From the NCBI RefSeq assembly GCF_014779665.1, contig NZ_JACXYY010000003.1:124001-188000 (forward strand): a stretch of 64,000 bases of DNA, given 5' to 3'. This DNA is from Nocardioides hwasunensis. GTDB taxonomy: Bacteria; Actinomycetota; Actinomycetes; Propionibacteriales; Nocardioidaceae. Below the pieces are notes generated by a model. That model worked only from the letters and a program-made list of their open reading frames with translations. It did not search any database and was not told the origin of the DNA. Numbering within the stretch: the first letter of the stretch is position 1; each line of letters starts with the position of its first letter. Both the position numbers and the translations under genes were made by a program. Shown here piece after piece: positions 8,724 through 23,995 of this stretch.

Positions 8724-9167
8724 TCAGCGCGAGAGAGGCGTGCCGCAGACGTCGAGGGCCTGCTGCTCGACCGCTGCCATCGCGGCGACGGTCCGCTCGG
8801 ACCCGACCTCGCGGGCAGCCGCCTCGATCTCGCCCTGCGCGGTCTGGTCGACCCCGGCCGGCGGCTTCTCGGCCGAGTACGCCGACGGGTCGACGCCGTT
8901 GTCGCCCAGCGCCTGCTGCAGGTCCCGCAGCGGGACGATGACGTCCTCCCAGTCGTCGGCGATGTCGCGCGGCGCCTTCGACGCCAGGTCGTCGTACGCG
9001 TCGAGCGCGTCGAGGACGGCGCCCGAGTCGTCCGAGGCGGCGATCTCCGTGAGCTCCCCCTGGTGCGCCTCGACGGCCCGGCAGTAGGTCTCCTGCGGGT
9101 CGCTCGAGCAACCCGCAGCGAGCAGCGCGACGAGGGACAGGACGGCAGCGGGAGGTCGCAGCCTCAC
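8724..9167 (-). CDS. Small putative lipoprotein at the end of the pyr operon
   Basis: A 147-aa protein I do not recognise. The GTG at 9167 overlaps the pyrF stop by 4 nt (GTGA). A short basic start (V-R-L-R) leads to a hydrophobic stretch and lipobox L-L-A-A-G-C-S-S, followed by a mature part rich in Asp, Glu and Ala that is probably helical. Two further Cys (in E-T-Y-C-R and D-V-C-G) could form a disulfide. Coupling to pyrF looks like operon tailing and gives no functional link. Confidence 0.75.
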   Translation of the reverse strand: MRLRPPAAVLSLVALLAAGCSSDPQETYCRAVEAHQGELTEIAASDDSGAVLDALDAYDDLASKAPRDIADDWEDVIVPLRDLQQALGDNGVDPSAYSAEKPPAGVDQTAQGEIEAAAREVGSERTVAAMAAVEQQALDVCGTPLSR

Positions 9168-10000
9168 GCGCCGAGTCCCTGCACCGCCTCGGTCCCGCGG
9201 AGTGCGGCGTCGCGGAGCGCGGTGACGTCGGGGCCGGCGCGCAGCACCTCGCGCGAGGAGCTCGGCAGCGCCCACCGGGCCGCGGCCCCCAGGATCCGCT
9301 CCAGGTCGGCCGTCGTGCCGCCCTGGGCGCCGAAGCCGGGCATCAGGAGGGGGCCGTTGATGTCCAGGTCCTCCTCGGTCGCGCCGATCGTGGCGCCGAC
9401 GACCGCACCGAACGAGCCCACTGGCAGCGCCCCGGCGTTGGCCGCGCGCAGGTGGTCGAGCACGGTCGCGGCGACGGTGCGCGCGGCGGTGCGGGCGTGC
9501 TGCACCTCGGGGCCCTCCTTGTTGGAGGTGAGGGCGAGGACGAAGAGGCCCGCGCCGTGCCGGCGACAGGCGTCGAGCATCGGGTCGAGCGAGCCGAAGC
9601 CGAGGAAGGGGCTGGCGGTGAGGGCGTCGGAGGCCAACGGCGACGACGGGTCGAGGTAGGCGTCGGCGTAGGCCTGGCTGGTCGAGCCGATGTCGCCGCG
9701 CTTGGCGTCCATCAGGACCAGCGCTCCAGCGGCCCGGGACTCCGCGACGACCCGCTCGAGGACCGCGATGCCGCGGCTGCCGAAGCGCTCGTAGAAGGCG
9801 CTCTGCGGCTTGACCACGCCCACCACCGGCGCGACGGCCTCCACGACGGTCAGGGCGAAGCGCTCCAGCGAGGCCACGTCGTCGCCGAGACCCCACTCCT
9901 GGAGGAGCGCGGCATGGGGGTCGATGCCGACGCAGAAGCGACCCCGCTCCTCGATGGCGCGGGCGAGGCGGGTGCCGAACGGCTGGCTGGACGCGGTCAT
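9164..10000 (-). CDS. pyrF: Orotidine 5'-phosphate decarboxylase
   Basis: Last step of UMP synthesis, converting OMP to UMP. At 278 aa it is the longer form usual in actinobacteria. G-I-D-P-H (residues 25-29) and V-V-K-P-Q (62-66, Lys64) form part of the active site. The catalytic D-A-K-R-G-D-I-G-S-T at 98-107 holds the Asp-Lys-Asp set. Its ATG overlaps the stop of the upstream PyrD-like gene (ATGA), and its own stop overlaps the lipoprotein start. Confidence 0.97.
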   Translation of the reverse strand: MTASSQPFGTRLARAIEERGRFCVGIDPHAALLQEWGLGDDVASLERFALTVVEAVAPVVGVVKPQSAFYERFGSRGIAVLERVVAESRAAGALVLMDAKRGDIGSTSQAYADAYLDPSSPLASDALTASPFLGFGSLDPMLDACRRHGAGLFVLALTSNKEGPEVQHARTAARTVAATVLDHLRAANAGALPVGSFGAVVGATIGATEEDLDINGPLLMPGFGAQGGTTADLERILGAAARWALPSSSREVLRAGPDVTALRDAALRGTEAVQGLGA

Positions 10001-10824
10001 GGGGTCTCCTCTGCGAGGTCCGCCCGGAGCCGGGCGACGGTGGTGGGGTCGTGGAGCAGCGCGGTGCCGACCTGGACCGCGAGGGCGCCCGCGTCCAGGT
10101 AGGCGCGGGCGGAGGCGAGGTCGCGTACGCCGCCGCTCCCGACCGTCGGCACGTCAGGCAAGGCCGCACGCACGGCCGCGACGCAGCGCAGCGCGATGGG
10201 GGCGATCGCGGGGCCGCTGAGGCCGCCGGCGCGGCCGTCGGGGAACGCGGCAGGCACGGAGTTGCCGATCACCACGGCGCTCGCGCCGGCCTCGTGACAG
10301 GCGCGGGCACCCTCGACGATCCGGGACACGTCGGGGCGGAGCTTGGCGAGCAGCGGGCGGTCGGAGGGGAACTCCCGGCGCACGGCCGCGACGACGCTGG
10401 CGGAGTGGTAGGGCTCGCGCACCTCGAACAGGCCGGTGCCCGCGTCGTCCGGCGCACCCACGTTGACCTCGAGCCCGACGACGCCCGGCGCGCGGCTGAG
10501 GCGGCGCGCCAGGTCGGCGTACTCCCCCAGCGTCGCTCCCGCGATGGACACGGTCACCTGCACGCCGGCGCGCACGAGCCACGGCAGCTCGGTGGCGAGG
10601 AAGTGCTCGAGACCCGGGTTGGGGAGGCCGACGGCGTTGACCAGGCCGCCGGGCACCTCCGCGACGCGCGGGGCGGCGCCGCCGGGGCGGGCGTCCAGGG
10701 TGATCGAGCGGGTGACGAGGTGGAGCCCGGCGATGCCCGCGGCGCCGGCGAAGGCCTCGAGCTCGCGCCCGGTGCCGCCGCAGCCCGACGCCACCATCAC
10801 GGGACCGGGGAGCTGCGCGCTCAC
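9997..10824 (-). CDS. PyrD-like dihydroorotate dehydrogenase, class 1B fold, catalytic Cys missing
   Basis: FMN-barrel protein of 275 aa related to the catalytic subunit of NAD-linked dihydroorotate dehydrogenase. The fold is clear: L-P-G-P-V-M-V-A-S-G at the start, N-A-V-G-L-P-N-P-G, the FMN/phosphate segments G-G-L-S-G-P-A-I, G-S-G-G-V and V-Q-V-G-T-A. Two key positions differ. The N-x-S-C-P-N loop that carries the class 1 base reads N-V-G-A-P-D (121-126), so the Cys is Ala. The flavin-contacting V-T-K-G-T-T reads V-T-R-S-I-T. It is coupled to pyrK by GTGA. It could be an altered or inactive partner, given the intact class 2 PyrD upstream. Confidence 0.85.
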   Translation of the reverse strand: MSAQLPGPVMVASGCGGTGRELEAFAGAAGIAGLHLVTRSITLDARPGGAAPRVAEVPGGLVNAVGLPNPGLEHFLATELPWLVRAGVQVTVSIAGATLGEYADLARRLSRAPGVVGLEVNVGAPDDAGTGLFEVREPYHSASVVAAVRREFPSDRPLLAKLRPDVSRIVEGARACHEAGASAVVIGNSVPAAFPDGRAGGLSGPAIAPIALRCVAAVRAALPDVPTVGSGGVRDLASARAYLDAGALAVQVGTALLHDPTTVARLRADLAEETP

Positions 10825-11657
10825 AGGTCGTCCCAGCGGACGCGGTCGCCGCGCACGACGGGGCCCTCGGTGCAGGCACGGACCACCCGGGCCACCCCGT
10901 CCTCCCCCACGACCGGGAGCGGGCAGCCGTGGCAGAGCCCGGTGCCGCAGGGCGTCCACGTCTCGACCGCCACCTGGCTCCAGGCGCCGACCCTCTCGGC
11001 GGCGGAGGCGGCTGCGCGGAGCACCTCGTGGGGTCCGGCGGCGTAGACCACGTCGGCCTCGCTCCTGGCGAGCAGGTCGCCGACGTGGTCGCCGACCCGG
11101 CCGCGCAGACCGACGGAGCCGTCGGCGGTGAGCACGGTGACCGACCGGGCCGAGCGGCGCGCCTCGAGCGCGGACAGGAGCCGTGACTCGTCGGGGGCGG
11201 AGACGACGAGCGAGACCGCGCAGCCGCGCTCGCGCAGCCGCTCGGCGAGCGGGAACAGCGGCGCGGCGGCGTAGCCCTCGCCGACGAGGAGGCATGAGAC
11301 CGCCTCCTTGGGCAACGCGAAGGGACGCCCCAGCGGCCCGGTGATCGCGATGCGCGTGCCCACCGGCTGCGCCGCGAGCCATCCCGACCCGTCGCCGCGC
11401 CGCTCCACGACGACGTCCAGCGTCGGTCCGAACGCGCTGGAGGCACGCACCCGGTGGATCCACAGCGCGCGGCGGGCGACGTGGCCGGCGACGCTGACCG
11501 CGACGAAGTTGCCGGCCCGGAAGCCCTCGGGCACGCCGGGTGCGGTCAGGGTGAGGTGCTGGTAGCCGCCGATGCGCTTGGTGGCCACCACCTCGCCGTC
11601 CACGTGGACCGGGTGCCCGGACCCGTGGACCGCCCCGCCGACCGCCGCCTCAGGCAT
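10821..11657 (-). CDS. pyrK: Dihydroorotate dehydrogenase electron-transfer subunit-like protein (PyrK)
   Basis: Flavin and iron-sulfur reductase subunit of 278 aa that would pass electrons between NAD and a PyrD partner. The N-terminal FAD-binding barrel contains F-R-A-G-N-F-V-A-V and R-R-A-L-W-I-H-R-V, followed by an NAD-binding half ([14 protein letters not shown]). All four C-terminal [2Fe-2S] cysteines are present: Cys237, Cys242, Cys245 and Cys262. It overlaps the class 2 pyrD by 8 nt and the PyrD-like gene by 4 nt. The electron-transfer part looks intact although its partner has lost the usual base. Confidence 0.88.
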   Translation of the reverse strand: MPEAAVGGAVHGSGHPVHVDGEVVATKRIGGYQHLTLTAPGVPEGFRAGNFVAVSVAGHVARRALWIHRVRASSAFGPTLDVVVERRGDGSGWLAAQPVGTRIAITGPLGRPFALPKEAVSCLLVGEGYAAAPLFPLAERLRERGCAVSLVVSAPDESRLLSALEARRSARSVTVLTADGSVGLRGRVGDHVGDLLARSEADVVYAAGPHEVLRAAASAAERVGAWSQVAVETWTPCGTGLCHGCPLPVVGEDGVARVVRACTEGPVVRGDRVRWDDL

Positions 11658-12683
11658 CCGTGGCGAGCCCCTTCACGATCCTCCGCGGCCACAGCGGACC
11701 CTCGTAGACGAAGGCGGTGTAGCCCTGCAGCAGGTCGGCGCCCGCGGCGAGTCGCCGGCGCGCGTCGTCGACGGTGCTGATGCCGCCGACGCCGACGAGG
11801 GTGAGGTCGGGGCCGACGCGCCCGCGCAGCAGGCGCACGACGTCCTCCGACCGCTGCGTCAGGGGCCGGCCGCTGAGCCCGCCCGCGCCGATGCCCTCGA
11901 CCTCACCGGCAGGGCTGGCCAGGCCGTCGCGGCTGATCGTGGTGTTGGTGGCGATGATCCCGTCGAGCCCCGAGGCCAGGGCGAGGTCGGCGACCGCGAG
12001 CACGTCGTCGTCGCTGAGGTCGGGAGCGATCTTGACCAGCAGCGGCACCCGGTGGTCGGGGCGCACCTCGTCGGCTCGACGGCGTACGGCGGCGAGCAGG
12101 GGCTCGAGCTTCTCGACGGCCTGGAGGTCGCGCAGGCCCGGGGTGTTGGGCGAGGAGACGTTGACGACGAGGTAGTCGGCGTAGGGGGCCAGCAGACCGG
12201 TCGACTTCTCGTAGTCGCGGACGGCGTAGTCCTCCGGCACCACCTTGGTCTTGCCGATGTTCACCCCGAGGATCGTCGAGCCGCCGCCGGCCCGCCACGC
12301 CGCAAGCCGTCGTGCGACGACGACGGCACCGTCGTTGTTGAAGCCCATGCGATTGACGATCGCGCGGTCGGCCTTGAGACGGAACAGCCGCGGGCGCGGG
12401 TTGCCCGGCTGCGACTCACCGGTCACGGTGCCGACCTCGACGTGACCGAACCCGAGGGCGGCGAGACCGTCCATGCCGACGGCGAACTTGTCGAAGCCGG
12501 CCGCCAGGCCGAGCGGGTGCGGGAAGGTCAGGCCGAGCGCCCGCACCGGCATCGAGGGCAGGCGGAGGGTGCGGCCCGTCACCGGAGCCGCCACCCGGAT
12601 CGCGCGGGACGCGACGTGGTGGATGCGCTCGGCGTCGACCCGGGTCAGGCCCTGCTCGAAGAGCAGGTCGTAGGGACGCACCA

Positions 12684-12684
<1 letters not shown>
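11650..12684 (-). CDS. pyrD: Dihydroorotate dehydrogenase, quinone-dependent class 2
   Basis: Oxidises dihydroorotate to orotate with quinone as acceptor, on the inner face of the membrane. The protein is 344 aa with the N-terminal membrane-associating helices of class 2 (M-V-R-P-Y-D-L-L-F). Class 2 signatures are intact: [19 protein letters not shown], and [12 protein letters not shown] with catalytic Ser178. The C-terminal phosphate loops contain G-G-L-S-G-R-P-L and G-V-G-G-I. The ATG shares one base with the carB stop. This copy most likely carries the orotate step. Confidence 0.96.
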
Positions 12685-16010
<3,326 letters not shown>

Positions 16011-16011
16011 G

Positions 16012-17169
16012 TCAGGCGTCCTTCCTGCCGGACGTCGAGCTCGTCATCAGGTCGACGAAGCGGTCGAAGAGGTAGGCGGCGTCGTGCGGACCGGCCGCGG
16101 CCTCGGGGTGGTACTGGACGGAGAAGCTTCGCAGCGCCCCGTCGGCGTCGCGGAGCTCGAGGCCCTCGACCACGTCGTCGTTGAGGCACACGTGGCTGAC
16201 GGCGACCTCGCCGAACTCGGTGGTCGTGGCGCCCTCGAGCGGGGCGTCGACGGCGAACCCGTGGTTGTGGGCGGTGACCTCGACCTTGCCGGTGGTGCGG
16301 TCCATCACCGGCTGGTTGATCCCGCGATGGCCGTACTTCAGCTTGTAGGTGCCGAACCCGAGAGCGCGGCCGAAGAGCTGGTTGCCGAAGCAGATGCCGA
16401 AGTAGGGGATGCCGGCTCGCAGCGCGCCCTGGAGCAGCTCGACCTGTCCGGTCGTCGCGGCCGGGTCGCCGGGACCGTTGGAGAAGAACAGCCCGTCGGG
16501 GCTGACGGCCTGCACGTCCTCGAGCGACGCCGTGGCCGGCAGCACGTGCACCTCGATGCCGCGCTCGCTCATCATCCGCGGGGTGTTGGCCTTGATGCCG
16601 AGGTCGACCGCGGCGACCGTGAAGCGCTTCTCGCCGACCGCGGGGACGACGTACGCCTCGGCGGTGCTCACGGCCTCGCTGAGGTTGGCGCCCGCCATCT
16701 CGCCCGACTCGAGCACCCGGGCCAGCAGGCGCTCGGGGTCGGTCTCGGTCGTGGAGATCCCGACCCGCATGGCGCCGCGCTCGCGCAGGTGGCGGGTCAA
16801 CGCACGGGTGTCCACGCCGCTGATCCCGACGACGCCCTGGTCGCGCAGGTCGTCGTCCAGGGTGCGCACGCTGCGCCAGTTGGACGGCACCCGGGCGGGG
16901 TCGCGCACGACGTAGCCGGCGACCCAGATGCGCGAGGACTCCACGTCCTCGTCGTTCATCCCGGTGTTGCCGACGTGCGGCGCGGTCATCACGACGACCT
17001 GCCGGTGATAGCTGGGATCGGTCAGCGTCTCCTGGTAGCCGGACATGCCGGTGGAGAAGACGGCCTCGCCGAAGGTCTCACCCTCGGCTCCGAAGGACTC
17101 ACCGCGGAAGGTGCGCCCGTCCTCGAGGACCAGGAGCGCTGCGGTCAGATTCTTGGCAGGCAGAGCCAT
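16012..17169 (-). CDS. carA: Carbamoyl-phosphate synthase small (glutaminase) subunit
   Basis: Releases ammonia from glutamine for CarB. The protein is 385 aa. The N-terminal domain has E-D-G-R-T-F-R-G and [12 protein letters not shown]. The class I glutaminase half has [10 protein letters not shown], the nucleophile Cys in F-G-I-C-F-G-N-Q, and the His/Glu of Q-Y-H-P-E-A. The ATG at 17169 is chosen because AGGAGG lies 6-7 nt upstream; a frame extension upstream would run through the regulatory leader. First gene of the carA-carB-pyrD-pyrK-PyrD-like-pyrF-lipoprotein unit. Confidence 0.97.
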   Translation of the reverse strand: MALPAKNLTAALLVLEDGRTFRGESFGAEGETFGEAVFSTGMSGYQETLTDPSYHRQVVVMTAPHVGNTGMNDEDVESSRIWVAGYVVRDPARVPSNWRSVRTLDDDLRDQGVVGISGVDTRALTRHLRERGAMRVGISTTETDPERLLARVLESGEMAGANLSEAVSTAEAYVVPAVGEKRFTVAAVDLGIKANTPRMMSERGIEVHVLPATASLEDVQAVSPDGLFFSNGPGDPAATTGQVELLQGALRAGIPYFGICFGNQLFGRALGFGTYKLKYGHRGINQPVMDRTTGKVEVTAHNHGFAVDAPLEGATTTEFGEVAVSHVCLNDDVVEGLELRDADGALRSFSVQYHPEAAAGPHDAAYLFDRFVDLMTSSTSGRKDA

Positions 17170-17174
17170 GCCGT

Positions 17175-17215
17175 ACCTCCTTCTCCGCCTCACGGGACGG
17201 ATCGTTAAAGGATGT
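17175..17215 (-). promoter_or_regulatory. PyrR-binding leader before carA
   Basis: This 41-nt leader matches the one before pyrR at 40 of 41 positions. Its RNA contains CGUCCCGUGAGGCG (17199-17186), which fits the known PyrR loop consensus ARUCCNGNGAGGYU except that the outer A-U pair is a C-G pair, so pairing is kept. The ribosome site GAGAAGGAGG follows directly. This arrangement suggests that UMP/UTP-bound PyrR blocks translation, as reported for mycobacteria. Confidence 0.88.
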
Positions 17216-17229
17216 TCGAGCCGGAGCCG

Positions 17230-17235
17230 ACCCTA
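17230..17235 (-). promoter_or_regulatory. -10 box of the carA operon
   Basis: Minus-strand TAGGGT followed by CGG. The same TAGGGTCGG occurs at the equivalent place before pyrR. Transcription would begin just before the PyrR leader. Confidence 0.65.
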
Positions 17236-17276
17236 CCAGCGCCGGACGCCTCCTCCGGCACCGCGTCCACGCGTCG

Positions 17277-18905
<1,629 letters not shown>

Positions 18906-18933
18906 GCGGACGTCCTTCGAGGAGCGGGAGAGG

Positions 18934-19013
18934 GACTCGCCGGGCCATCGGGCGCACACGGGGCGCCGCCGCGGACGCGAGTCGGGTCAGTCCTGGATCC
19001 ACATGATGTGCAC
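18934..19013 (-). promoter_or_regulatory. Possible ribosome-mediated attenuator with a short uORF before the ABC-F gene
   Basis: Just after the promoter a minus-strand frame reads M-W-I-Q-D-stop (ATG 19004-19002, stop 18989-18987); a GTG at 19013 would make it 8 codons (M-H-I-M-W-I-Q-D). After its stop GACTCGC (18983-18977) can pair with GCGAGTC (18940-18934), with an inner GGCGC/GCGCC stem. This layout (promoter, tiny uORF, hairpin, ABC-F gene) is known for antibiotic-induced ABC-F genes. The folding is read by eye. Confidence 0.45.
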
Positions 19014-19014
19014 C

Positions 19015-19044
19015 AGCCTAGGCACCTCCGTCGGTGCGGGCCAA
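19015..19044 (-). promoter_or_regulatory. Candidate promoter of the ABC-F gene
   Basis: Minus-strand TTGGCC (19044-19039), an 18-nt spacer, then TAGGCT (19020-19015). It gives a leader of about 100 nt, unusually long for this window. Confidence 0.5.
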
Positions 19045-19098
19045 CCGATTTGGGGCACGGGCGGTTTCACGACCGAGCGGGTGGGGCAGCATCGCGGC

Positions 19099-19806
19099 AT
19101 GAACTCCACGACGTCCGTCCTCTCCCGACTCGCCCTCGCCGCGACCACCGCACTCACCGCCTCGGCCGCCCTCGTCGCCGTCGCGACCCCGGCCCACGCC
19201 GAGCCGGCGGTGCTGGACTGTGCCGGCGGGCCGGTCACCATCCCCTCGACCCTCGACGACGTGACGCTGACCGGCGTGTGCACCGACGTCCGCATCGATG
19301 CTTCCAACATCTCCGTCGTCGTGCCAGCGGTCACCTCGCTGACCGTGGCCGGCGGGAACCTCGAGGTCACCGCGACCGGCGACATCGGCACGCTGACCAT
19401 CACGGGTGGCAACGACACCGTCACCGGGCTCGGTGCCGGGTCCGTGTCCGTGGGGGGCGGCAACAACGAGGCGACGTTCTCCGGGGCCATCGGCGACGCC
19501 ACCCTCACCGGCGGCAACAACGCCGTCAAGGCGGCCTCCGCCGGCAAGGTGCTGCTGCGCGGCGGCAACCAGCAGGCCAGGGTCGCCACGGCGGGTGCCG
19601 TCACCATCAAGGGCAGCAACACGACCTATCGCGGCACGAAGGCCACGAAGGTCACGGTGCGTGGCGCCAACAACACCGTGAAGGTGTCCAAGCTGCCGGT
19701 GCTCACGATCGTCGGTGCCAACAACACCGCCGTCGTCAAGAAGGGGAAGACCAAGCTCAGCGTCAAGGGCGCCAACAACCGCGTCCGGGTCAACAGGCGC
19801 GCCTGA
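19099..19806 (+). CDS. Secreted DUF3060-type repeat protein, probable beta-solenoid
   Basis: A 235-aa exported protein of unknown function. A signal peptide runs to about residue 34 (ends T-P-A-H-A, then E). The first mature part contains a Cys pair (D-C-A-G-G and T-G-V-C-T). From about residue 75 to the end there are nine repeats of 17-19 residues. Each is a short beta strand followed by a turn such as G-G-N-N, G-S-N-T or G-A-N-N. This fits DUF3060 and suggests a right-handed beta helix. The C-terminal repeats become Lys/Arg-rich. The ATG at 19099 begins the signal peptide. It ends 12 nt before a convergent VOC gene. Confidence 0.8.
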   Translation: MNSTTSVLSRLALAATTALTASAALVAVATPAHAEPAVLDCAGGPVTIPSTLDDVTLTGVCTDVRIDASNISVVVPAVTSLTVAGGNLEVTATGDIGTLTITGGNDTVTGLGAGSVSVGGGNNEATFSGAIGDATLTGGNNAVKAASAGKVLLRGGNQQARVATAGAVTIKGSNTTYRGTKATKVTVRGANNTVKVSKLPVLTIVGANNTAVVKKGKTKLSVKGANNRVRVNRRA

Positions 19807-19818
19807 TCCGACGCCCGG

Positions 19819-20229
19819 TCAGGCCACGAACACGCAGAACACGTGGCCGGCCGGGCTGGCGTACGCCCGCAGTGGCTCGTCGGGGTCGTCGGTCCGGTCG
19901 AGCCGGGGCTCGCCTCCCAGTGCCAGCACCCGTGCGTCGGCCGCGTCGAGGGCTGCACGGGCCGGCACGGTGATGTCGAGGTGTGACACCGACGGCTGGC
20001 CGGGCTCCGGCCACCGGCTCCCCGGAAGCTGCTCGACCTCCTGGATGGCCAGGCAGCGGCGCCCATCAGGGTGCGTCAGGACGAGCCAGTCCTGCGCCTG
20101 CTCCACCTCGTCGCCGGGTCGGTAGACCAGCCCGAGGAGCTGCCGCCAGAACTCGGCCTCGCCCCGGACGTCGGTGGCGTCGAGGACGGTGTGCAGCAGC
20201 TGCGGCACCACCGGCTGCTCGTCGCTCAT
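19819..20229 (-). CDS. VOC-family protein (glyoxalase/dioxygenase-like), single domain
   Basis: A 136-aa protein with a vicinal-oxygen-chelate fold: L-L-H-T-V-L-D-A-T-D at the first strand, F-W-R-Q-L-L-G-L in the helix, H-L-D-I-T-V-P at the middle and A-G-H-V-F-C-V at the end. The substrate cannot be told. TACAGT at 20241-20236 precedes the ATG by 6 nt, so the mRNA is probably leaderless. It is divergent from a double-VOC gene 32 bp away. Confidence 0.85.
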   Translation of the reverse strand: MSDEQPVVPQLLHTVLDATDVRGEAEFWRQLLGLVYRPGDEVEQAQDWLVLTHPDGRRCLAIQEVEQLPGSRWPEPGQPSVSHLDITVPARAALDAADARVLALGGEPRLDRTDDPDEPLRAYASPAGHVFCVFVA

Positions 20230-20235
20230 CGCTCG

Positions 20236-20241
20236 ACTGTA
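20236..20241 (-). promoter_or_regulatory. -10 box for leaderless VOC gene
   Basis: Minus-strand TACAGT, 6 nt, then the ATG at 20229. Confidence 0.5.
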
Positions 20242-20261
20242 CGACGTGTCAGGATCGCGGC

Positions 20262-21002
20262 ATGAGCACCCGACCGGGCTGGATCCAGGTCTTCCTCGAC
20301 ACCCCGTCCTCGGCGTTCGAGGAGGCCGTGGCCTTCTGGTCCGCGGTCACCGGGTGGCGGCCCTCCGAGCGCCGCGGCGAGGACGGACAGTTCCTCACGC
20401 TGCTGCCGGCGGCAGGGTCGGCGTACGTCAAGGTGCAGGCCGTCGAGGCCACCGCCGGGGTGCACCTCGACCTCGACCACGAGGACCGTCCCGCAGCCAT
20501 CGAGCGTGCCCGCTCGCTCGGTGCCACGACCGCCTGGGTCTACGAGGGCGTCGAGGTGATGCGCTCCCCCGGCGGCTTCACGTTCTGCCAGACACTGCTC
20601 GACGTCGATCCACCCGGACCCGAGCTGGTGCGGGACGGTTCGACGATCCTCGACCAGGTCTGCCTCGACATCCCGGCCGCACGCTGGGACGCCGAGATCG
20701 GCTTCTGGCGAGACCTCACCGGGTGCGAGCTCCAGCAGGGCAGCCTGCCCGGCTTCGCCCGCCTGGCCGCACCAGGCCGGGTGCGGATCCTCCTGCAGCG
20801 ACTCCTCGAGGCCGACGAGACGGTGCGCGCCCATCCCGACTTCGCGAGCGCCGACCGCGGGAGTGACACCGAGCGCCACGTCGGGCTGGGAGCCGAGGTC
20901 GTCTCGGTCAACGCGTTCTGGACGGCCCTGACCGCGCCCGGCGGTCAGGTCTACTGCCTGACCGACCGGGACCCGACGACCGGGGTCGTCACCCCTCGCT
21001 GA
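20262..21002 (+). CDS. Two-domain VOC-family protein
   Basis: A 246-aa protein of two VOC modules. The first (residues 1-115) has W-I-Q-V-F-L-D and F-W-S-A-V-T-G-W and ends P-G-G-F-T-F-C. The second (about 125-246) has D-Q-V-C-L-D-I, F-W-R-D-L-T-G-C and ends P-G-G-Q-V-Y-C-L. VOC enzymes need paired half-barrels, so this may act as one chain. ATG 20262 is used; the frame upstream is not VOC-like. It is divergent from the single-VOC gene and convergent with pyrC. Substrate unknown. Confidence 0.85.
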   Translation: MSTRPGWIQVFLDTPSSAFEEAVAFWSAVTGWRPSERRGEDGQFLTLLPAAGSAYVKVQAVEATAGVHLDLDHEDRPAAIERARSLGATTAWVYEGVEVMRSPGGFTFCQTLLDVDPPGPELVRDGSTILDQVCLDIPAARWDAEIGFWRDLTGCELQQGSLPGFARLAAPGRVRILLQRLLEADETVRAHPDFASADRGSDTERHVGLGAEVVSVNAFWTALTAPGGQVYCLTDRDPTTGVVTPR

Positions 21003-21053
21003 GCGGCCCCGCACACGCGTGGAAGCTCACCTCGGCCCGAGCGCGACCGGACG

Positions 21054-22327
21054 TCAGACCAGCACGCCGTCGCGGACCGTCACCCGCCCGGAGTACACCG
21101 TGTGCACGACGCGGGAGGTCAGCACGCGTCCGTGCCACGGGTTGTTGCGCGAGAGCGACGCCGAGGCGTCGCGGTCGACGGTGACCGACGCATCGGGGTC
21201 CACCAGCACGACGTGGGCGGGCGAGCCGGGCTCGAGCGTGCGCCCCTGGTCGGCCAGCCCGGCGATCCGTGCCGGAGTCACCGACATGACCCGCGCGACG
21301 TCGGCCCACGACAGGTCGGGCAACGCCGTGCGGACGACGCCGAGCGCGGTCTCGAGGCCGAGCATCCCGAACGCCGCGTCCACGAACGCGTGCTCCTTGT
21401 CGTGGCGTGCGTGGGGCGCGTGGTCGGTGGCGACGGCGTCGATCGTGCCGTCGAGCAGCCCGGCCCTCAGCGCGGCGACGTCCTCCTGCGGGCGCAGCGG
21501 CGGGTTCACCTTGAAGGTCGGGTCGTAGCCCGTCAGCAGGTCGGTGGTCAGCAGCAGGTGGTGCGGCGTGACCTCGGCCGTGACGTCGATGCCGTGGGCC
21601 TTCGCCCAGCGCACCACCTCGACGGAGCCGGCGGTGGAGACGTGCGCGACATGCACGCGCGATCCCGTGTGACGGGCCAGCATCACGTCGCGGGCGACGA
21701 TGACCTCCTCGGCGATGCCGGGCCAGCCGGGCAGCCCGAGCCGGCCGGACAGCTCGCCCTCGTGGCAGCACGCGGCCGGTCCGGCGAGCGCCGGGTCCTG
21801 CGAGTGCTGGGACACCACCCCACCGAACGCCTTGACGTACTCCAGCGCACGGCGCATCACCCGGGCGTCGTGCACGCACTTCCCGTCGTCGGAGAACACG
21901 GTCACGCCGGCACGGGAGCGGTGCATCAGTCCGAGCTCGGCGAGCTCCTCGCCGCCGAGTCCGCGGGTCACCGCGCCGACCGGCTGGACGTGCACCAGCC
22001 CGGCCTCACGGCCGAGCTCCCACACCCGGGTCGCCGCCTCCGCGGTGTCGGTGACCGGCGAGGTGTTGGCCATCGCCAGCACCGCTGTGTAGCCGCCGAG
22101 CGCCGCCGCCTGCGAGCCGGTGAGGATCGTCTCGGCGTCCTCGCGTCCCGGCTCGCGCAGGTGGGTGTGCAGGTCGACCAGGCCGGGCAGCGCGACCAGG
22201 CCGTCGGCGTCGATGGTCTCGGCACCGGAGGGTGCCGCGTCGACGGGCTGGAGGATCCCGGTGTCGTCGACGTAGAGGTCCGCGGTCTTCTCGCCGAGCA
22301 GCGAGGCTCCCTTGATCACCAGCGACA

Positions 22328-22328
<1 letters not shown>
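21054..22328 (-). CDS. pyrC: Dihydroorotase
   Basis: Zinc amidohydrolase of 424 aa that closes carbamoyl-aspartate to dihydroorotate. Metal-binding V-D-L-H-T-H-L-R-E-P-G follows residue 50, a further His lies in the H-V-S-T-A-G region, V-T-P-H-H-L-L-L-T follows, and the catalytic Asp is in A-T-D-H-A-P-H. Class I microbial form. The ATG shares one base with the pyrB stop (TGATG). It ends the pyrR-pyrB-pyrC unit, 51 nt from the convergent VOC gene, with no clear terminator in between. Confidence 0.97.
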
Positions 22329-23913
<1,585 letters not shown>

Positions 23914-23995
23914 GCAGTGGCACGCCGGGTGGGGACCTCCGGCGTAGCGTGGACGGTGGCCGGTACCTTCCGACCCTCGAGGTCAGGAACCGCTC

